DNA from: Paraspadella gotoi
Taxonomy: Eukaryota; Chaetognatha
Assembly: GCA_051294375.1 (NCBI GenBank)
Contig: CM119269.1
Span: 248,001 to 312,000, forward strand
DNA length: 64,000 bases
Direction of reading: 5' to 3'
The first letter of the stretch is position 1. Each line of letters opens with the position of its first letter. The notes under the pieces are model-generated. The model made no database searches. It was given only the letters and a program-made list of their open reading frames with translations, and was not told the origin of the DNA. The translations under genes and the position numbers were made by a program. This document shows positions 1 through 11,829 of the stretch, in pieces.

Positions 1-180
1 TTTTAGCTTGCTTCAAAGCTTTTCCTGCTTTCATGGTTGTCCCTATCTTTTTTCTGCGCCTTTGTTTTGCCGCAGTTATGCTGCTCGGCGACCAATCCGG
101 CTGCTAACTAAATTTAGTATAACTATCATTGTACTTACTTTGTTTATCAACGAAGGAAAACCTCCTTCTGGTAATGGCGG

Positions 181-658
181 ACCATGATAAAGATGATGAT
201 GATATGAATGATGATAATGATGGCATTATGGATAACTATGATAATGATTATGACGATTGTGATGATGATGCTCATGTCAGTTGCAGTCAGTTGCAGGTTA
301 GTGTTCGGGGTTTCATTAATTATTTGGTTTAGGATTAGTGTTAGGAATTAGATGTAGCAATTAAAGTTATTGTCGTCGTCGTCATGGTCGTCCTCGTCTT
401 CGTCGTCGTCGTCGTCATCGTCGTCATCCCCTAACCACGAATTCCCATAAAGATTATGACCTCCGCAGAGAATCGTGTCTTTGAAAAGAGGGAATTCTGA
501 CGACGACGATGATAACGACGACGACGACGACGACAACGATAACGACGACGATAACGACGATTATACTCTTTTCTACTGATTATAACCACAATAACAATTA
601 TAACGATGATTAAAAATAAAGGTTTTTGAATGATTATAATGATGATGTTAATATTGAT

Positions 659-722
<64 letters not shown>

Positions 723-850
723 AATGATGATCGATCTGGATGACAATTGTGCTGATAAAATTGTGAATAAAATGACTCGATAAAAATGTCGACGACGACG
801 ACGACGACGACGAAAAGGAAGAAAGACTAAGAAGATGATGACGAAGAATA
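181..850. repeat. Imperfect GAT/GAC trinucleotide tract
   Basis: Imperfect GAT units (181-270), GTC/GAC units (370-560), a nearly pure run of ATG units (about 660-722) and a GAC run (787-812). Translations in all frames give low-complexity Asp or Ser runs. I see no gene in bases 1-943. Confidence 0.9.
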
Positions 851-943
851 AACTATTAAATCAAACGAACGTGATAATCATAAAATTTCCTTCAAAACGA
901 CAACAGAATTGACTCGGATAATCGAAGCGAGCGGAAATGGCGA

Positions 944-1036
944 AAGGGGCGGCGGCGGCTGGTGCGGCGGCTGCTGCGGTGGCGGCGGCGGTGGCGGTGG
1001 CGGTGGCGGCGGCGGCGGCGGCGGCGGAGGTGACGG
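944..1036. repeat. GGC/GCG trinucleotide repeat
   Basis: A GC-rich run of GGC units with occasional GGT. Open frames across it give poly-Ala or poly-Gly and continue straight into the GA array downstream. I do not call it coding. Confidence 0.85.
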
Positions 1037-1139
1037 CCGCCGCTCCGAGATCAGATTTCTCGGAAAAGAGAAAAAGAAAGGAAATCAAAGGAAGAGATCA
1101 TTTTGTTTCCATTCACAGACGAAAATGGCCCATCATGGT

Positions 1140-1247
<108 letters not shown>

Positions 1248-1489
1248 ATGGCCCATTATCGAGAAAAGGGAAAATTCCAGGGGTGAGGACCGAGATAAAA
1301 CGAAGTTTGGTTGAAAGAATAATGAAAGTAATATTAGAGATTAAATGAATGATTAGTTGGATACAAAAAGACTCAAGAAATGGAAGCTTTTGCTATTCGA
1401 AGAAAAAAACTGAGTTTAAGTTTAACAATAAGGTTACTTCGCTTCATTCAGCTCTATCTATACCCCAATCGATAAATCGGCAGCCCAAA

Positions 1490-1800
1490 TTTTCGCGCGG
1501 AACAACTCTATACTTTTCGGTCGGTCTGTCGGTCAGTCGGTCGGTATGTCTGTTCGTCGGTCTGTCCCACTTACGTTAAAAATGTATATAATTTGCCTCT
1601 AGTTAGTTGCTCTTTTGTTAAGACAGAAAAAAACCTGAAACCTAAGGAACTGGAATCGTCGCATTCAGAAAATCCTGTTATGTTATGTCATGTTATGTCA
1701 CGTTATGTCATGTCACGTCACGTCATTTTATGTCATGTCATGTCCCGAGCATAAGGCAGTCAGTGCGGCGCAAGACATTTGAATTACCGTTCTTGTTTTA
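1490..1800 (+). repeat. Dispersed repeat family R1, copy 1
   Basis: One of four similar copies, all in the same orientation. Shared blocks in order are: ACTCTA followed by CTTTTCGGTCGGTC, then TCGGTATGTC and CTGTCCCACTTA, a GTTAAAAATG-like block, TTGTTAAGACAG, and an end block GAATTACCGTTCTTGTTTT. Near its 3' part this copy carries a run of variable TTATGTCA units (1,680-1,745). There is no coding potential. It could be a non-autonomous transposon or a SINE tail; I found no terminal inverted repeats. Confidence 0.75.
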
Positions 1801-2721
1801 TTTTATTTTTTATTCTGTTTTGTTCTTTTTTTTCTTTCCAATTGTTTTCATAACTGGTTACACTCAGTGATCTTATATTAAAAAAAAAGTAAAAACAAAA
1901 TTAGACACCATTTTCCGAAAGCGCCTAATTCGTCGGCTTAATAAAAACCCGAATATTTTAGTTTTCTCTCTAACCAAATACCCAGTACCTACTCTAACCC
2001 CTGACCTTAATCTCTAAACTAATTCTTATCCTTAACCCCGGACCTTAATTTTGAAATGGTCCGCTCTTGGAGAATATGGCTAAAAGTTGTACGTACGAAG
2101 ATTTTATTTGGAATAAAAGTGAATTCTGTACGAGAAAGAAAAATTGGAAAAAATAAATTTCAACCCTAAATCTCTAAAGTGACGGAATTCTGGAATTTAA
2201 GGCGAAATGAAGACCAGGCAAGATTAAGGCCAAGAGGACTGAGAGGCCAAAAGAGAATGGCCTAAGATTAAAGCCATAAAAGAGAAAGTAGGCGAGGAGA
2301 TCGTGACTCAGGTTGTGAAAAAAGATGTGAGTGTGAGGATCACAATAAAAAATATGACTTGAAAATTGATTCATAATACATAAATAATACGTATTAGCCA
2401 ATTTTTAAATTCGACGGAATAATAATTAAATTGTAAGTACAAATCGTTATTGATATTTGTTGTTGTTGTTGTATTTGATTATTGCTTTTCTTAAAAACTA
2501 CATCACCATCACCATCATGATGTATTCAATTCCTCCTGGGAGGATTAACATTTATGCTTTGCCGTAAAACTCAAGCGGAAGAGTGACCGACTGACCGGAA
2601 GAGTGACCGACTGACCAATTGTTCACACACACTTCATTGTTTGGTTTCTAAATCGGACCAGAACCAAGTTTACTCTTCATTCCACACAACCAGACCAGGA
2701 GGTTGTTTTGGGAGCCAGTTA

Positions 2722-2726
<5 letters not shown>
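1801..2726. other. Intergenic, no gene seen
   Basis: AT-rich unique-looking sequence. It contains a perfect tandem duplication of a 20-bp unit (2,576-2,615) and a short TTG run (about 2,458-2,471). No open frame resembles a known protein. Confidence 0.6.
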
Positions 2727-2811
<85 letters not shown>

Positions 2812-2944
2812 TCTAATCCAATTCCTTCCTTCTCAATAGTTTCCCTTTTTTTTTCTCGTTCGGTTTTTTTGCGTTTGAGTTTTCCCCTTCAATTATCATC
2901 GCTGGAATGCACAAACAAAAACTTGACCTCCCTTCCTCCCTGCC

Positions 2945-2995
<51 letters not shown>

Positions 2996-3196
2996 TTCTC
3001 TTCCTCTTTACCTCTCTCTTTCTTTCTCTCTCTCTTTCCCTCTCCATCCCCTCTCTCTTTCTCTTTCCTCACCATCTTCTAATTTCCCTCTCTGACTCTG
3101 TCTCTCTCTCTTGCTCTCTTTTCTCTCTCTTTTGGTGACTTTGTATCTCTGCTTCTTCCTAAACCTTCTCTGCTTCTTCCTTTGGCTCTCTCTCTA

Positions 3197-3243
<47 letters not shown>

Positions 3244-3474
3244 TTCTCTCTCTCTCTCTCTCTTTCTCCCGCCCCCCTTTCCTCTCTCAACGATCTTGAT
3301 CAGCAACGACAAATGTTGTTTTTCGAGACTGATTGATTCAGAGAGAGAGAGAGAGAAGAGAAGAGAGAGAGAGAGAGAAGAGAGAGAGAAGAGAGAGAGA
3401 GAGAGAGAATTAGCAGCGGCCGCTTAGGCAGCTCTGACCTCAATAAGGCAATCGGTTGTGGACGTTGGGGAGAG

Positions 3475-3510
<36 letters not shown>

Positions 3511-3517
3511 AGAAGAG

Positions 3518-3548
<31 letters not shown>

Positions 3549-3560
3549 GAGGATGGGAAA
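2727..3560. repeat. CT arrays followed by GA arrays (inverted pair)
   Basis: CT arrays dominate 2,727-3,290 and GA arrays 3,340-3,552, separated by a short unique spacer. The two halves are reverse complements in composition, so a single strand could fold into a long imperfect hairpin. All open frames here are Ser/Leu or Arg/Glu dipeptide runs. Confidence 0.9.
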
Positions 3561-3789
3561 AGAAAGAAGATTAAAAAAGGGACAAAGAGAAGTGTGTGGG
3601 AGAGGAAGGCGTGGGGAACAAAGAGATAGATTGGAGTTGAAGGCAAAAGGAGAGTTGTTCACTTCGAGAGAAATAGACGTTGTCCAGAGAAAGAGACGTT
3701 GTCCAGCATTCACGGATTTTGCGTCATCTGGCATCAACGGTCGAGGTTGACGTCGCCGAGGCGGAATCAACGCCAACGGTTGACGGGGA

Positions 3790-4020
3790 CCAATTTCCTT
3801 GGGAATCAAAGACAAATCCGATTTCCTACTTCTGCCTTCAGCCAACTGGCTGTGATACTGGGGTGCCGGGTATATCACTAACAGGCATGTTTAAACCTGT
3901 CACACCGGAATCGGGATAACCAAGAATTGAATCCGGGACACTTGGTTACGACGAGTGGAATACTTCCACTCCGCCACTGAGACGAAGCTGAAGGCGGGCA
4001 TCCGGTCCGCCTCACTTTTC
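3790..4020 (-). mobile_element. tRNA-derived SINE-like element
   Basis: Read on the minus strand, this segment has a pol III A box, TGGCGGAGTGG (plus coordinates 966-976 of the 3 kb block, i.e. 3,966-3,976), and 31 nt later a B-box-like GGATTCAATTC (3,924-3,934). The spacing is that of a tRNA gene, but the arms do not form a clean cloverleaf and non-tRNA sequence follows. A SINE head fits better than a functional tRNA. The element boundaries are estimates. Confidence 0.6.
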
Positions 4021-5109
4021 CCTTTTCCGCTTCAGCAAAGTTTATCACGTCCGAGAAAAAGTTGCTCAATCTCATTTACATTTTGTAAAAGTTAATTAAT
4101 TGCAATTTTGTAATGAAGGCTTGCAATTTTTAAATTTCATAAAAGACTTATTTATAATTTTTTACATCCAACGAAATAGATTTTTAAGGTTTAGAGGGAG
4201 AGAAAATAAAAAGGGGTCAGTTGAGATCGTCAACCAAAACTCTTCCATCTGACGAGAAGAAAGAAAAAGGGAGAAGGAAATGCTTTTTCTTAAATCCTGA
4301 GTGGAGATTGACACAAAGGGAGAGAGGGAGAGAGGGAGAGAGACAAAAAGAGAGAGGTAGAGAGAGACAGAGAGGGCGGCTCTCGGGAGGAGAAGAGAAT
4401 AGATAGAAGTGATTGATTGGAGTAAGAAAGATAAATAAACAGATGTGCATGATGCATAAATTTATAGTAGTTGACAACAAGTTAAAGATGTTGACCATAT
4501 TTATTTTTAGAAGAACATGTATTTTTAGATTATCGTATGACCATAAAACAAAAGTATGAAACATCTATACTAAGGCGGGCCAGAATTTAACTTTTTTAAC
4601 AATATAAAGAGTCCGTAATAAAAGTCTTTTTGTCCTTTTACCACTGAATTAATTTTTGATGTTAGGTTTAGAATTAATTCATTTTCCTCAAGCATGGAAG
4701 CATTCTAATATTTAAAAATATATAAAAGATGCTTGAATTTTTTTTTAAATTTGAATTTTTAAAAATGGATTCTGATAGAGAACAAAAAGATAGATAAAGG
4801 TTATTATTACAATTTTAATAGTTTTGATTATAAATTGGTAAAAAATTTAAAAAAACTCATCATCAAGAATCAATAAATTTGTTAATTTTTAAACAAATCA
4901 TTAAAATTTTAAAAAGTTGAAAAGTAAAAGCTGAAGCAGATACTAGTTGCAGAAGTGAAAAAGAAATGCAAGAAGCGGATGCAAGAAGCGGAATCGACAA
5001 GCGTTGAAGCAGATGTTATCACTTCCTCGGCTTAACTTTTTTTTTTTCTTCAATCTTTTTTTTTTCTTCTTCTTCCACATAATTTATTGGTCATTGTGTT
5101 TTCAAGCCG

Positions 5110-5110
<1 letters not shown>
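4021..5110. other. Intergenic AT-rich, no gene seen
   Basis: AT-rich DNA with a GA-rich patch (4,310-4,400) and an A/T-homopolymer-rich stretch (4,730-4,920). At 4,955-5,000 a short motif (AAGAAGCGGA-like, AAGCAGATG-like) recurs several times. Confidence 0.55.
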
Positions 5111-5186
<76 letters not shown>

Positions 5187-5257
5187 AGATTGAAACAAAA
5201 TAGGAAAAGTTCAAGGAGAAAATATACAACCCGGTCATCGCAGCTCCGCAGCTCTCT

Positions 5258-5315
<58 letters not shown>

Positions 5316-5345
5316 TCATCTCTCTCTCTCTCTCTCTCTCTTTCC
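5111..5345. repeat. GA array followed by CT array (inverted pair)
   Basis: GA array at 5,111-5,188 and CT array at 5,251-5,341, separated by about 60 bp of unique sequence. This is a second inverted GA/CT pair, with potential to form a hairpin. Confidence 0.9.
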
Positions 5346-5699
5346 AATTAAAACTTTTATCTTTTCTTTTTGTTGTGATTTAATCAAATTAACTGCAACG
5401 TATTATTTTCTCTTTCTCTTTCTACTCTGATTCTTCCAGCGGGAAAAAAACTATGGTCTGTTGTTTGTCACAAGTAAATGTTTCATCACATATTTTGTGA
5501 CGAAAACACATCCTTTGCTAGATGCTTGTTTCTGTTCTTTGCATCATGCCAGTTTTAATGTTTTAATGCTTGTTTTTGTTCTCTGTTTAAGCAAGCATCA
5601 TGCCAGTTTTAATGTTACGTTCAATCGGACTTCTACCGAAAGCTGATAGTAAACGAGCGATGTTTTTTTATCTGTCCAGTGTCCAGTATGGTTATTATT

Positions 5700-6411
5700 T
5701 CATTCTGTCTGTCTCTCTCTCAGTTTCTCTCTCTCACTCTCTCTCTCTATCTCTCTCTTTCTCTCTTTCTTTCTCTATCTCAACTCCCATTTTTCTCATC
5801 CTCGTCTGTTTATCTCTTTCTCCCTCTCCTTTCCTCCTTTTTCTCCTCCTCTTCCTCCTCCTCTTCCTCCTTCCCTCCTTTTCTTCTTATCTTTCTGATC
5901 TTGACTTTTATTCTTTCCTTTTTCTTCTCTCGTAAAAAATCTTCTTCGTCTACATTTTTTTTTCCTTTTTCAATTTTCTTTGGAGATTCACTCTTCTTTC
6001 CTCCCTTCCTCGACCTCTCTTATTATTTGACTTCTCTATCTTCCTCTTTTTTCTCTTCCTCTCTTTTTAAACTATTTCTCTCTCGCTCTCTCTCACTTCC
6101 CTTTCTTCTTTTTTATTTCCTTTCCTTCTTTTCTTTTCTCCCCTCCCCCTTTCTTTTGTTTGTCCTCTTCTTTCTTCCCTTTTTCCTCCCTCTATTTTCT
6201 CCATTTCCTCCCTCTTTTCTTCTTCTTTCCTCCTTTTTTCTCCCTCTATTTTCTTTCTTTCCTCCCTCTTTTTTTTATCTTTTCCTTCCTTTTCCTCTTT
6301 CTCTTCCTCATTTTCGATTTTGCATCATCGACTCTCTCCCTTAATCCTCTCCAATTCCGATAACTCACCCACGAATCCACCTCCTCTTCCTCTTCCTCTT
6401 CTTCTTCCTCT

Positions 6412-6458
<47 letters not shown>

Positions 6459-6527
6459 TTCCTCCTCTTCCTCTTCTTCTTCCTCCTCTTCTTTTTCCCC
6501 TCCCTTTTGATTTTGAGTCGGATTTTC
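5700..6527. repeat. Long polypyrimidine tract
   Basis: About 830 bp almost wholly C and T on the plus strand, moving from CTCT to TTCCTTTT-type units and then to CTTCTTCCT triplets (6,385-6,500). Stop codons are rare on the pyrimidine strand, so long Ser/Phe/Leu frames appear (for example 221 codons from 5,679) without coding value. A short AT run lies at 6,577-6,597. Confidence 0.85.
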
Positions 6528-6778
6528 ATTTTATATTGAAGTATTAGCGAATATCTATATACATTATATTTATACTTATATATATATATATATATATGTA
6601 ACTGTTAAATTTTTGAAATATACATATTTTTAAAAAAGACGGACAGACGGACCGACCTGCTTTCGTTCGTTGTTCCCGAATCCAAGATAAACCCTCGCGG
6701 CATCTTTATTACTTTTCTTTTTCTCTCGGACAGAAAGGCAAGCCAATTCTCTCTCACTGTATCTCTCTCTCTCTTTCT

Positions 6779-6803
6779 NNNNNNNNNNNNNNNNNNNNNN
6801 NNN
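6779..6803. other. Assembly gap, 25 N
   Basis: Exactly 25 N inside a CT-rich array. Gaps of exactly 25 N recur at 22,991, 25,734, 42,870, 45,352 and 51,339, which suggests a placeholder of fixed length and not a measured size. Confidence 0.95.
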
Positions 6804-7940
6804 AGATGCCCTTGCAAATTCTCTCTCTCTCTCTCGTTCTCTCTCTCCTCTCTCTCTCTCTCATCTCTCTCTCTCTCTCTCTCTCTCTTCATATTCAAGA
6901 AGAAGAACGGAGATAACGAGAAAAAAATGACGACTGAGAGAGAATAAAGAATGAGAGTCAACGAAGAAAACGAGAGAGAGTAAAGGGAGGAGCAGAAAAT
7001 GGAAAATAACATAAAGGGAGGAGAAGGAGAGGAAATAGGTCTGTCAGGGAACGATCGCGAGAACAACCGAGGTACACACAAGAGGCAATATGACAGAGAG
7101 AGAGGACAAAGAGGAAGAGAAACAGAGGGTATGGGAACGGGAAAAATGGAACAGAATAACAGGAGAGCGAATATAAAGACGGGAGAAAAGCGTGAGAACA
7201 CGAAAGGGGAACGGAGGAAAAATGAATTGAAAGGAAACACGAGAGATAGTGAGGGGAGTAGGATCAAATGCAAATGAAAATGGGTGAGAGGAATGAGGAT
7301 AAAAAGAGGAACACGAAAGTATATAGAAAACCTGGAGAAATGTGTAAGAGAGTAAAGGAAAACAGAGAGAGAGGAGTCATAAAGGGAATTAAGAGGTAGC
7401 GTCAAATAAACACGCGAGAGTGTGAAAAGTATGTGTACAGACGAGAAGTCACGAGTGAAAGGAATAGAAAAAAGGAAAGAAGGTTTTATGAAAGTGAGGA
7501 AAAAAGAGAAATATGAAATGTATGAATCAATAAAGAAAGGAAAGCCGAATAGAAGTGGGAAGGAGTCAAAGAGCGAGAAAAGTAAGAGATAGATTAGAAA
7601 GGAATAAATGGCAAATGGGTGAGGCAAATGGTATAAGAAAAGAGAGAGAGAGAGAGAGAAGAGAGAAGTAGAGAGAGGAGAGTAGATAGAGAGAGAAGAA
7701 GATTGAGAGTAGCGCATGACAAGAACGACACTACTGGGCATTTTGCCTTATCTGTCCTGAGAGAAAAAAGATAAAAGTAAATAAAGATGCACCTAGTCGA
7801 GTGGTTTTATCTTGCGAGTGTCAAGGGATATAAGTACGAAGCGAGAAGAGGCAATAGCGTGTTCTTAGGCGGCTGGCGTTCGCAGTCCGTCTTTTTTGTA
7901 AAAAGCTAGAAGTTGCAAAAGATATTTAACTATAAATTAC
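6804..7940. other. Probable inverted noisy copy of sequence left of the gap
   Basis: The reverse complement of about 7,742-7,935 matches 6,590-6,745 with many single-base indels. Matching pieces are AAAAAAGACGGAC, CAAGATAAA, GCATCTTTATT and CTCTC(A)GGACAGA. The GA-rich 6,900-7,735 would then be the reverse complement of the CT-rich DNA crossing the gap. No gene is present; the 378-codon minus-strand frame is low-complexity. Confidence 0.6.
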
Positions 7941-9515
7941 CATATATAAAACTATAATACAAGAAAGAACACTGATTAGGGTTTCGCCCATACATTAGCA
8001 CCGCGTTTACATCATCAAATTTCTTCCCATCATCTCTTTCCCATCCTTTTCTGCACTCCTCCTCCGGAGATTCCTAGCGCTAGAGACCAGGGGATTAGGG
8101 CTTTTCATTCACGCTTTTTCCCTCTCTTTCTCTCTGCACCGTCCCGCGCGAGACGTTCTAGCTCTCTCGTACCCATTATTTTTTAACGGCGCTCCAATTT
8201 ATAAGGGATACTCGTCTTACAGTATATTTTTCCCCTTTCCCACCCATTTTCCCCACTCCACCTTTACTTTTTACCATTCTGCACGATTTCAGTCAGACAA
8301 CCGAAATACCTTTAGTTTCAGAGTGTGACGACCTCATCAGAACTCTAGCTTCGAGACCTTCAATAGGACCCAACTATATGTAAAACAGACTCCTCGAAAA
8401 TATTTCGCCGCTCTCTGAGTCCATGTGCATCGTTTAACCCATATCTTTTCACTCTTAAAAACAAAATACATTTAGTAATAATAAACCTTGTTGCCTATGA
8501 ACAACCTGTTCGCAAACACAAGACAATTCACAAACAATTCCTCTATGACCCAGCGACTTGTTTCTTCACTACTTTTTACTCTCGTCCTGGCCGAATATTT
8601 GTTCTGAGCTGTAGCCGTCTATTTAACCTTCGGACTAACACCTCATGTTTTTTCACTGCTGCCGGACCCGGAATTACTTTTTCTCCCGCCCTTGGAAATC
8701 ATAATTTTAGAATCAGCCAAAGAGTTTTTTAGTCGTCTTCATGCCAGAAATAAGAAACGTTTCGACCGCTCATCTCCCTCTTTGCCTGACTGATATCTGT
8801 CTACCTTTCACCTAAAAATAGAAACTTTCCCTGTCACTGTTTTCAGCAGCCAAAAATTAAAGAGAAACCCTGGAAAATTAAAACGAGTGAACATTAGTCA
8901 TAGAACATGACTAAAGAAAAATCTTTTTAGTCATGTCTAAAGTAAACAAAGAAAAAGAAGAACGAATAATACATAATAAACCTTTCAAACTTTAAAAAAT
9001 AAAGACTACCACGACCTTAACATAAGACTCGCTCCAGCCCCATCTATCACCAACTGAAAAAGCAACGCTCGACCGACGGCGAATAAGTGTTCTTCGTTAT
9101 CAACACTGTTCGTTGCCCCCTTTTATCTCGGAAGAAAATGTCATAAATTGCTGAGGGAAATTCTGACACCGTTGAGGGGGATTTGCGGGAGAGCCGCGTT
9201 GGAAATGATGTTCGAAAAAAAAGATAAGAAGAGAAAAGATCATTAGATGAGGGACTCACGAAAGAAACACTAAAGAACAAGTAAAACAAAAACTTATTTC
9301 TAAAAAAAGCAAACCCTAGACGAAGATTTAATACAATAGTGGAAAACGAAATAGATATAATATAGAAAAAGGAAGGGACCAAACTTCTTGTTTAGAACTA
9401 AATATTAACTTTGGTAAGAGATTCCAATCTACTTTCTAGAACCTTGCCTCATTGCAATATCTGTCTTTATCTAATTGTCCTCTCCCGGAAGGTAATGGAC
9501 TCCATTCTTTGCAGA
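7941..9515. other. Intergenic, no gene seen
   Basis: Mixed-composition sequence with many stops in all frames. I recognise no repeat or protein domain. Confidence 0.5.
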
Positions 9516-9519
9516 CATC

Positions 9520-9813
9520 ATGTGGGCTCGCTCCGCGATGGAGAGGATTAATCGACGTTTGGACAGGGCCTTCTTCGAGGTTTTTCAGGCTCAACTAACC
9601 TTGGCTAACGTAGCGACACACACACGGGCCGATCACATCCCATCTCACATTTCCCGCCTCTTTTTTTCCTTTCTCCGCATCGAGAAATGCAAGGCCTGGC
9701 AACGAATCGACTGCCATTTTTTTTCTCCCGTCTGCCTCGAAATTGCCATGTATTTTATGCCGCGGAATGTTCGTGTGAACCATATTTTATCCTATCAGCT
9801 TAATGCGTCGTAG
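9520..9813 (+). pseudogene. Possible relic of a LINE endonuclease domain
   Basis: A 97-codon frame contains RLDRAFF and, with family-like spacing (about 22 residues), THTRADHIPSHI, followed by a segment with LRIEKCKAWQRI. Non-LTR retrotransposon APE endonucleases end with a pattern like RLDRA...H(L)xR..SDHxP, then an RFE..W segment, and the order and spacing here resemble that. The catalytic core upstream is not recognisable and no reverse transcriptase follows. This would be a short dead fragment, or a chance match. Confidence 0.3.
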
Positions 9814-9989
9814 TTGAAATAACGTCCGCGTGTAGCCGAAGCGGGGGAAGGCTTTTGCTGTTTAGGGCGACGAAGCTGCGATATATTCTCATCGCGCGTG
9901 GCAGTCCATTTCTTCTCTCTCTCGTCTCCTCTGCTCTCTCCTCTCACATTACTCCGCGTCGATCTGTCGTCTGTCTCTATCGTCTCATC

Positions 9990-10029
<40 letters not shown>

Positions 10030-10860
10030 GTCCGCGGGAGAAAGAAGAAAAAACAAAGGTTTATAACTCAAAAACACGCCCAACCGCAAAAATAAAAGAA
10101 GAAGAGGAATCGTGAATAAAAAAAAGAGCGATGGATATAGTAGGGATTACAAATCCCAAGACCTCAAACTCAACTTACCATTTTCGCCAATCTTTCAAAA
10201 TCGCAGTATCGTGTACATATATCTTTCACTGGGTCCTCTCAAGCACTAAGCCTGCATTCCGATTTGTCCAAAATGTGCGAACGTCCATCGGAAAAAGAAA
10301 AGGAAAAGAAAAGAAAATGGCCGAGGCCGAGGAAGATCCAGCGGAGAGAGAGTTAGGGGCCATTCGAGCGTCGGAAAAAAAGGTCTCGCCACACCAAAGC
10401 GGATCGAGTTTCCTTCCCCTTGTAAACATGACGAAAGTCCAAATTAAAAGTTCCGACCGGGATAAGGGGACGATATTGACACGCTAAGCAAAAAGCTAAT
10501 CAAGTGCCAATTAATTACTTCATTATTGGCGCTGAACATAAAAGAGCACAGATCTTCTTCCGTCCAAACAAAACGACAACAACCACAACAAAACAACAAC
10601 AACGAGAATAACTACATAAATTTGCTTCATAATCAGTCATGATTTTACTTAGCATTTATAATTAGTAATATTATTAATTATAAACGAATCGGTATTGCCT
10701 AATGATATCAGGCCGAAAAATAGGAGGAGGAAAAATAGAGAGGAAAAAAAAGGGGAAAAAACTAAGGAAATAAAGGAGAAAAGAAAAAAGAAAGAAAAAA
10801 TAAAGAAAAATGTTGTCAATTCGTCATCATGATTTCTCCATCGGGAAAAAAGACGATGTT
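9814..10860. other. Intergenic with one weak coding candidate
   Basis: Contains a CT array (9,989-10,026). A plus-strand frame from an ATG at 10,316 in good context (GAAAATGG) reads MAEAEEDPAERELGAIR and continues to a GTAAAC donor-like site at about 10,422. It matches no family I know and may be chance. The remainder is AT-rich, with AAC runs at 10,570-10,600. Confidence 0.35.
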
Positions 10861-10863
10861 CTT

Positions 10864-11042
10864 TTTGGGGAGGGGAAGGGAAAGGAAGGGAAGGGAAGGG
10901 AAGGGAAGGGAAAGGAAGGGAAGGGAAAGAAAAGGAAGGGAAGGGGAAGGAAGAGATGGGAAGGCAATAGAAGGGAAGAAAGGGAAGGGATAGGAAGGGG
11001 TTGGAAGGGAAGGGGAAGGGAAGGGAAGGAATAGAAAGGAAG
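10864..11042. repeat. (GGGAA)n pentanucleotide array
   Basis: Imperfect 5-bp GGGAA repeat with GGAA variants. The flanks are purine-rich. Confidence 0.9.
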
Positions 11043-11563
11043 TAAAGAAAAGAGAAAGAAATAAAAGGTAAGTGAGTGAGTTAGTGCAGAGAATGAATGT
11101 GGTGAGAGAGGAAAGAGGTAAGAGTCAGTAAGCAGCAGTAAAGGAGTAAATGAAATAGAATTGAAGATGTTGAGGAATAAGTGAAGAAGATATTTGGTAA
11201 GGGTGAGTTAAGCTGTGTATAAAATGGTAAGTTGTTTTAATAAGTTGAAATAAGTTATATTAACTGAACGAGAGAAAGTCAGAAAGTGTCTACAGACGTT
11301 TTGATCAGTCACAGTGATTGTCAAGATTTGAAAGACCGTACTGAGGTTGCTCTAAGCCGTGCTTGACAAGGTACAACAAAGCTTTATTCTCCATGACTAT
11401 TGGATAGAAAACATCTCAGTCTTTCTGCCTCTGCATTTGTAGCATAACAACGACAACGAAGACGACGACGAAAGTGACGACGACGACGACGACAACAAAG
11501 AGGCCGAAAAATAACTCTTTCACCTCCCATCGAGTCCACAGATTTATTTTCGTTTTGTTAAAA

Positions 11564-11638
<75 letters not shown>

Positions 11639-11829
11639 CCTTTTTCCTCTGGAATTGACGTTTCAATATGCGGCAATTTTTTTCATTTTTTACATTTCAG
11701 ATTTTCGAAGATTCACAAAGCGAAATCACAACACAAGAATAAATATATTTTTTTGCCTTCTTTGTTTAATTTAAAATAACAAAACACTAAATTTTTTTTT
11801 CACATTTACTGTTGTTAATAATTTCCTCC
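11043..11829. other. Intergenic with GAC and CT arrays
   Basis: A GAC array at about 11,452-11,495 and a CT array at 11,563-11,632. Nothing coding is recognised. Confidence 0.6.

Noticed and set aside
5679-7741. 221- and 378-codon Ser/Phe/Leu frames
   Set aside because: They lie in polypyrimidine tracts and a probable inverted noisy patch, and the latter frame crosses an N gap.
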